Positions 14,101 through 23,100 of a DNA stretch of 64,000 nt are shown in pieces. The notes under the pieces were generated by a model. It was not told where the DNA came from. It worked only from the letters and a program-made list of their open reading frames with translations, and ran no database searches. Within the stretch, counting starts at the first letter, position 1. The number at the start of each line of letters is the position of its first letter. Where the stretch lies: the NCBI GenBank assembly GCA_025084515.1, contig JAJAGP010000097.1, forward strand, positions 186,001 through 250,000. The letters run 5' to 3'. The translations under genes were made by a program, and so were the position numbers. This DNA comes from Ancistrus triradiatus (lineage: Eukaryota > Chordata > Actinopteri > Siluriformes > Loricariidae).

Positions 14101-17100
14101 TAACTTTGCAATGGGAATCTGATAACACCCATAAATAAACATTCAGCAGAAACTACATTTGGAATTTGGATTTCTCCCAGGCAACCGATATGCAGTATGA
14201 TACCGGTGACACCGATCTCCTGCAGATGCTGGGCATCCGGGCAGCAGCAGCTAACCATTTTGTTTTTGCTTTTCACTGACAATACATTATTCAATAAATT
14301 ACAAGAGATATTAAACTTATTTTGTTAACTGATTTTGTCCAACTTTAGGTTAATATAAGTGTTTTAAGCGTGTTTAAGGTAGGCTCCGCTATGACATACA
14401 CAGTATACCTTAAACTCCTCGATTTACCATACATTCAACTTACGATGTGTTTATTAGTGTGCATCTCATTCATAAATCAAGGAGCACCTGTATTAGAACT
14501 CAGTTTGTTTGAGATATGCTTTTCCAAGCCAGAATGTTCAGCTATTAAATAAAAATGGATTGGTATCATATCTTTTGTACATGTTTATTTGTAACAAAAA
14601 CAAAAAACAAAAACTGGGTTCTGTTAAAAAGTGTAGTGACTCCATCATTTCTGTAGTGTCCCTTTCCACGCTGCCTGAGATGCAAATCAATTCCATGCAT
14701 TGCAACAAACCTTAATGAATTCCTCCAGTTTGGAACTGTCCTTTAGTTTGGTGTAGCAGTTGAGCAGTAGCGTGGTGTGATCTGCATTGGCCAGGGACTG
14801 TCTGTGGAGAGCCTGCAGGTAGGCAGTCAAGTTGTGTATTCTCTGAGCATCAAGGAACTTTCGGATGACATAAGAGGGCTCCAGTTTCCCGATAGTTCTA
14901 CAAGAAACAAATGAGAACATGTATTTTAGAACAATGAAAAGCACTTCTATATGCAACTTACACAATGAAATGCAAACACTACACAGTGGTACCTCGGTTC
15001 TCGTCATTAATTCGTTCCAGATGTGTTGTCGAGAACCGAAAACTGAGTACCGAGCAACTTTTTCCCATAAGGAATAATGTAAATTTAATTAATCCTTTCC
15101 AGACCCCCAGAAAATCCACACTGTATAAGGCATTATATGCATTAATGGAGTTATACTGTACAGGTGCTCCCTGATTTACTAAGGGGATATGTTCCTACAA
15201 ATCCATCAGAAGTTAAATGTAACAAACTGAAGAGTTTAACGAGTGTTTAGTAGAGCGATGTATACGGTATCATAGCGCAGTCTATGATAAATAACGATAA
15301 GTAACTTAATGTTTAAAACACTTACATTAACCTACAGTTGGCCAAAATCATTAACACAAAGCTCATTTTATAATAGTGTTGAAAAATCTCATGTAATTTA
15401 GTGAGTAATGGATTGAAAGTGAAAAGTAAAAGCAAAACACTTACTCTACTGATGAACTCCGGGCGCTAGCATAGCCGCTAATGCTAACTGCAGCCTGTGT
15501 TGTGGAGTATTCACAGGCTTCCTTTCCTTTTGGTTGGCTCTTAAAACTAACCTTTTTAGGACCCATGGAGACTTATTTTCACTAACAATACAGTACTGTA
15601 GATGTAAAAATAAAGAATCTTTATATAATAAGGAAAAATACAAATATAGAAAAATAAAGAAATAAAGATCTTCACTTAGCAAGGGCTATTGTGAACCTGA
15701 ATCACTGTGTACTGAATCGTGAATTGAGTTTCAGCTGAAACGAGTCACGTGGCTCGACTCATAAGTTTAAGTTCGCCGAGTATCAGGCAAACAACGAGAA
15801 CCGAGACAAATTTTTCCAGTAAAAAGGTGTCCACAACCGAAATGTTGGTCAAGAACTGAAGTCCCACTGTATATTACAAAAACAATCCATCTTGGGTGGG
15901 GTTTCTCACTCACTGGCATTCCATACCCACAGCAGCACACAGTACAATTTAGGACCAACCTTAGACAGCGTTCCAGTCCACTGAAGAGCATTAACATACA
16001 CATATATTCTTATTCTGTCTGTCGCTGTCTCTCTAATGTACACACATGTACACACACAGCCGTGTACTCTCTCGCCCCCACACAGGCAAGCATTTAAAAA
16101 TCAGGCAAAAATGGCAAATTTTCCTATTGCTGAGAGGACATTTGGTCCTCACAAGTAAAAGCAGGTTGACCAACACATCCACCCACTCACCCCACTAGCT
16201 CGCAATCCAATTCAGGGTCAGAGTGGTGCCAGGGCCTAGCCATCAACACCGGGCTCAAGGCAAGAACCAACCCTAGACCAGTCCATCACAAGGCAGACTT
16301 GCATGAACTCACACTTTATAAACACCAATTAACAAAACGGATTTAGATTGGTGGAAGAAACCAGAATAACAGAAGAAAACCCACGCAGACATGGGGAGAA
16401 CATCTAAAATCCACACATGCAGCAAGCTCTCTTGATAACATTCCATTCTGAAATAGATTCTGCTTTCTGTACTTTATCTAGTAAAATCTGGGCATGAACT
16501 TTGCTCTTGATGCCTCAGTTCAGAAGGTTTTACACTTTGCTTCCTGATATCTCACCACACAAAGCATGTTGTAGTTTCAGTCCTTAATGTAACTCCATAA
16601 CCATGTAAATAAACTCTTCCATGTGTCTGTGACAACTGCTCCTACCCATGCACACTTTCGAGACATGACCCATCAGTTAAGAACCGATGTTTTCCATTAC
16701 AATAAACTCCCCTCACATAACCACAAACTTATGTTCTTGATAATTAGAGCTCTTGCCGAATATATTGTTGAATAGCTCCATCATGATCTCCTTTGACGTA
16801 GAGATGGTCTCCATATTGTCTGAATATCTCAGACAGACCATCATTATCCAGATGATGACTCTTTGCAAGGTTAATCGCCATCACAAACAGATTCTTCTTA
16901 AACAGCATCTGTAAGGACAAAGTTGCAATAGTTTTTAATAAACGTATCGTGTGACCTCAATAAGAGAATACATCTCTGGAGAAAGCTGTGAGGAAGTAAG
17001 GTTTAAAGATGACCAAGAACATGGACATTCTGAGGTATGAATGTGTAGCCTATAGCAATGACAGTGACTGAAACAGGTTACAAGCTAAACCACATACTAG

Positions 17101-20100
17101 AAAGAAATTCAGATTACAGCCCCAAATCAGAGAAAAGATGGAACAGTATGGAAAATGCAAATGTAAAACAAAGCGCAGCGTTTCTTACATTTACTTTGAC
17201 TTTTATTTCACTGCAGACAGTATGAACCCAAGATATGTCATGTTTATCTGGTCAACTTCCTTTCATTTGTTAATAAACATCCATTCCTGCATATCAGGCC
17301 TGTAACACATTCCAATTAAAGCTGAGATGGGGCAAATAATAATAATAATAAGCTTTATTTATATAGCACTTTTTCAAACAACGTTTTACAAGCAGAAGAA
17401 AAACTAACAAATACACAAAAAAAACTATAGAATGGTATAAAATAATACATAAAAGAATAGTAAAAAAAAATAGAATGAAATAAAATAGAAATATTAAAAA
17501 AATGGACTTAAAATATAAACAAATAAAACATTAGTAAAAAGCCAACCTGAACATGTGTGTCTTAACCCTCCTCTTAAATATGTTAAGATCGTCCAGATCC
17601 CTCAGGTCATCAGGAAGAGAGTTCCAAAGGTTGGGGCTGTCATAAGAAAACGCCGCCTTTCCACTCTTTTACATTTACAGCATTTAGCAGACGCCCTTAT
17701 CCAGAGCGACTTACAATTGGTACAGTCTTACAATTCAAGCAATTGTGGGTTAAGGGTCTTGCTCAAGGGCCCAACGGTGGCAGCTTGGCAGAGGTGGGAT
17801 TTGAACCCTGGACCTTTGAGTCCAGTACCTTAACCGCTAGGCTACCACAGCTCTTTTGCCGGTTGGTGTTCCTGTTAGCTGATCTGAGGGCCCTCAGTGG
17901 AACGTACCTAACAATCATGTCACTGAGGTACTGGGAAGCCAAACCATGGAGGCATTTAAAAACCAGTAAAAGATTCTTAAAATCAATTCTAAGTGATACT
18001 GGTAACCAGTGTAGCTGTTTGAGGACCGGTGTGATGTGATCCCTCATTTTTTTACCACTCAGGATTCTTGCTGCCGCATTTTGCACCCTCTGTAGGTTAG
18101 AAATGGAGCTCTTTGGTAGGTCAGAAAGAAGAGCATTACAATAATCCAGGTGTGATGATATAAAGGCGTGTTTAAGTTTCTCACTGTCAGCCAGTGAGAG
18201 CATGTTACAAACCCTGGATATATTTCTGAGATGGAAAAACGCAGTTTTACAAACGTTGCTAATATGGATCTTACAACTAAGACCACTGTCAGTGACACCC
18301 AGGTTTTTGACCGTGCTTTGTGAGTGTAAAGAACAAGATTTTAACCATGTCAGTGCCTCTGCCTTCACTTCACCCAACAATTATCTCAGTTTTGTCCTTA
18401 TTTAGCTGCAGATAATTATGACAATCAGGCAATTAGGGCTAGTAATGAGGTAAAAAAAAGCTCATGATGTGATTTCAAACAGGTGATATCAACAAAGTGA
18501 TTGTAATTATGATTTGGTACAAAGACAGTATCCACGAAGGGCTGAGTCATTGAGCAGCAAAGATGACCGGAGGATCTCCGGGTTGTTAACAAATGCATGA
18601 GAAAATGATTGAAATATTCAAAAACAAATGTTCCTCAAATAAACATAAACTTCCTTTTTTGTTAAGTAATATTAGTAATATAAGTAAATGCTTTTTTTTA
18701 TTTGCATTTTCCATACTGTCCTTACTTTTCCTGATTTGGGGTTGTGGTACACTACAACTCAGCAATATATACTATAGTGTGCAAGTTGCCGTTTGGGACA
18801 CAACCAGCACATGACTCGCATTTGCTCATCAACAATTTCTGAGAAACACACAGAAGTGTGTATGCTGTGAGTGTGGAGGACGGATTACTTCTGGTCAAAA
18901 ACTAACATACATCACATGGCATATGTTGCTCAGTGAAACTGAATAGGGTTTAAAATAAATAACATCAGCCATCTGTAGCACCTGCTGTTCACAATGAAAT
19001 CTATATAATCAGAGTAAGATATTCACACAGTTATATTTGGATTAAGGCTAAACGTTGTGTTCTCACCCACTGAAATGAATATGTAAAGAACAATAGTAAG
19101 CTGATTTAAGTGGGTATATGCCATTGATTGTACAAGTACCTCCTAGTACCCCACTGAATGGTGGTAGTACTTCCAGTACTTATTTTTCCTTTAGATTTTT
19201 TCAAGTTTAATGTTGTATATTGAGCTTATATTGTCCCTGTACACTATATAGACAAACGTTTGTGGACTCCCAAAACATGGGTATTAGTATGGAGTTTGTC
19301 CCCACCTTTGGTATTCTGTACAGCCCATGCTACCGCCACTGTTTATCTAAGGACAATCCAGCAACGTATGCGTCATGTTATGAATGTGTTACAAGTGAGT
19401 GTTGCTGAAATGGCAGAGCTCAATAATTAGAAGGGGTGTCCACAAACTTTTGTCCCTATAGCGTATGCATGCAGTTGTTGTTACCAAATCAAATTCTTCA
19501 TAAAAGCTGAGTAATTATACAGTGATTCAATGACTAACAGGTTTAGGCAGTGGAATTGCTAACCTCTAGCTTAGTTTGGGTGTCCTTCTCTTGCAGCATA
19601 AACATCCTTCCGTCTCTTGTCAGGACATAGAACGAGCCCCACTCTGCCAGGACGTCAATGATGTCGTCAAATACTGCGCTGTAGGCGATGAACTTGTTGT
19701 CCAAGTCATAAATTGTTAAGACATGTTTCTCTGTCGGGGATGTCTCCCTACTTCCAAATTCCGGCCTGTGCAATGGAGAGCACAGCAGAAAACGAAATGT
19801 CAAATCTATCCTACAGCAAAGCTAATCACCGATTTCCACAAGGACATTTTGTTCCATTCCATTTTGACACACAAACTCTGTTACCACCTCTTTTCTAACA
19901 GCAAACATCAACTCAATATTGACTCACTAGGCAAAGCAGACAAAGCATTGGCTAGTATTGACTTGAAACATAGGGATGCAATCCTTTTACCTCACAGATA
20001 TCAAGACAAATTATGCTCTTCAGGACTGCAAGTGGTTGGCCATGTACGTAAGCCAAAAAGCTACCAGAATGTACCTATGCCTGTAGCTGACATTCTTAAT

Positions 20101-23100
20101 AAAATGCATTGTGTATCTTTATTATGCATCTTTTTCATTGGAAAATAAATGTACTGCACCACTTTTGGACTTGAAATGTGGTACACGTTATTCCCTTACT
20201 TAAAAAAACACCTTCAGGATACCAGTCTGGCGATAAGCAATGGGCAAAACCTTAAGTGAACTCAAGTCACAATTTTAATGCCTCTACAATCTTAAAAGTA
20301 CACAAGATGTAAAGTTGGTTGTTTAATTTAACCAGCTGATTTGCATATTATGTGACGCAGCAAGCATTTTTCAGTCTATCGAAGGAGAGTGCATTTTTCT
20401 AAATGTCTAAGCGCATGCTTTCATGGCACAAGTTGGATACAAATTAAATTACTAGGTCCTACATCACCATTTTTAAGCAATCATGATTATTGGTTTTTAA
20501 GTCTAATTTGCAACTGAAAACAGCAGCCAAAATTTCTACTAATAAAATTTCTCTCCACTGAAGACCAAAAGTAATAAAGAAAACTACAGCCTAGCAGAAC
20601 CTTTTAAATCAAACTTCAAGGAACGTAAACAGCTTTTAAAGGTAAATATCACCACCATGTTCTAGGTATCCATGAACAATACTGTAATTCTATTTCAAGA
20701 ATACAAATTCTAGAATACAAAAAGGAGCTGTTTTTCATTTCAGATTAATTGTCTTTGCATTTTGCATACATCTGATTAAATGCGGTGTTACAAGACTATT
20801 AACAACGTGCTAAGCAGTAATAAGGATCAACTATTAATGGACAATGAATATTTTTGACCGTTGTGTTGGGCATCACATCCTTATGTAAAAAGTAACTGCA
20901 TCAGTGATGTCTTTCCAGTGCACTTGTTATTGTTATTCAAATCTGTGTACCCACAAGTACTCCCCATGCCATCTGACTTGTGGCATAATCTTTGGAGTGC
21001 TAAGAAAATAAATGTTCTTCTTTTGACATGATTGAACAGGCTTGCTGTTTCTCCACCACATGTTGCCAATTTAATTTTTGCATATTTTGCAAAAAGCTGT
21101 TTAACATGCAGTAACATGCAGACACGTTCCATACAATCTGACGGTTTTTTCCATTCATAGCTCCTCCATGTCATCAGCCATGTTACTGTGTTGCAAAAAC
21201 TAATTCTAGACTCACCCACTCCGAGCTCGTAATTGATTTAACTGTGCAACTTTCATGGAAAATGTAAGCTAGTCCAGGAAATAAATTACTGCATTTTGTA
21301 TGAATGTTCTCACATTCTTATTGTGGCAGAAACATTAAATCTGTTCACAATCTTAAAATCAACGTAAAACCCACTGTTTGTTTGCTATCACTGAAGATCA
21401 AGCACATTATTTAAAAAAGCTTTTCTTAGACCAATGGAATCATACTTAAAAGGTAGTTTTAGAGGGTAAACCAGTTAAATATTTATACGCAATGTTATAG
21501 ACATAATAAATTATAAACAACCATTATTAAGTGAGTTAAGAAATACTTCCAACTCACTTGTATATAATCCTATTTAACTTCTTCACCACAAGTCTTCTGC
21601 AGTGATGGGCTAGCATTTTAGACTGCTGCACCACCTGTGTGCCACCTCCAATTCGTTCTTTGACGGTTCCCAAAGTATCACAGCTTCATTACACTTTCTA
21701 CTTTTAATCAGAACAACCCAACAATAAAGCATTCTAAGTGCACTGTATGTAGGGCTGCAACAACAAATCGATAATATTCAATTATTAAAAGTGTCGACAA
21801 CGTATTTCATTATCGATTCGTTGTGTCGCATGATTTATGTGTCCCCCGCCTCATCATATCCGCTTACGTTACTTGCGGCACTTCGTCAACGCTGGAAAAA
21901 AAACACACGAGCGATTAAATGGAGCGAGGCGTAGCCGGCGCAGAATCTTCAAAACAAGTTAGCGTTAAGAATGAAATAAATTCTACAAATGAAACATGAC
22001 CGGTGCAGAGAAGAAGGTTCGGCTTACGTCCTCAAAAGTGTAGGAGCACTTCACGCTTCACACAACAAAAAATGTGTAACATGCAAGCTTTGCAAAAGTG
22101 ATCTGACCTGGCACGGGAGCACCACGATGCTGATACAGCCCTCGAAACGAAAACATGTTGGGAGTCACCGATGAGGATGAAAGGAACTCAACAACAGCGT
22201 AAGTCACCACAATATCCCGAGTTTGTTCTGATTTGAAGTGAGGAAACGTAACGGCGCACTCACACTATGCGAACGGGAATAGCACGGTTGATGCTGGTTA
22301 GCTGGATAATGACAATTATGGAGTTCAGAGACAGATATCCTATATTGGCCAAACTAGCCAACTCCTATTTATGCATTCCTGCTACTTCAACACTGTCTGA
22401 GCGTTTATTTTCTGCGGCAGGAAATATAGTCTCTAAAAAGAGAGCCAGCTTTAGCCAGGAGCATGTTGACATGCTAACAATTTTGGATTGCAATGCAAGT
22501 TCCTAAAGAAAGGGAGTGAATGAGTTTGTATGTAGTGTTTGCATCAGGGATGCACTTATTTTTCTTTATTATTTAATTTGTTATTTTAATTTATTAATAA
22601 ATTTAATTTATTATTATTCATTTATTGTAAGCACTTATTTGCTCTGTTATTTAATGTTATATTTCTGAATAAAGACATGGAAAGGTTGTTTTTTTTTTAA
22701 ACCCGATTCATTGATTAATCGAAAAAATAATCGACCGATTAATCGATTATTAAAATAATAGTTAGTTGGAGCCCTAACTGTATGTGTATAAATGGCTCAT
22801 ACTTGTTAGGTGACTTGGTGTCTCTGGAAACCAGCAGTAAGTAACCCCTGTGCCAATGGGCGAGGATCTTATGTCCCTCAAAGGCAAAGCAGGGTCCCCT
22901 TTCATCAGGCTGGTACAGATACACACAGTCATCTCCTGCTACAATGAACTGCGAGTCCTGAGAGGGATCGGTGAGAGCAGAACAGCGTAGAGCGCAGCCG
23001 TGTGTGTCCAGCTCAAAGCGAGGGTACTCTTTCGTGGACAGGGTGTAACACTGACAACACAACAAAACAATGGAACAAGGTTTACACATGTTTAAATGGA

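Larger units (their letters stand above)
17114..18748. mobile_element. Short inverted-repeat element split by a LINE, itself split by a SINE
   Basis: The left fragment (about 17114-17335) matches the left part of the intact element 53808-54381: CAAATCAGAGAAA, ACAGTATGGAAA, GGTCAACTTCCTTTCATTTG. The right fragment (about 18597-18748) ends TGCATTTTCCATACTGTCC...TTGGGGTTGTGGTA, the mirrored terminus. Between them lies LINE sequence. It is in VPS11 intron 6. Boundaries are approximate. Confidence 0.7.

Noticed and set aside
17763..18380. 205-codon minus-strand frame, among the longest in the window, as a host gene
   Set aside because: It encodes the C-terminal end of a LINE reverse transcriptase and runs on into the inserted SINE; it is a retrotransposon fragment.
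19723..20148. 141-codon plus-strand frame overlapping VPS11 exon 6
   Set aside because: It begins antisense within the real exon, runs into intron sequence, and shows no similarity I recognise.
22267..22506. 79-codon frame with LSERLFSAAGNIVSKKRASF as a domesticated ZBED gene
   Set aside because: The flanking target duplication and inverted ends are intact and the middle of the transposase is missing, so it is a decayed hAT transposon.
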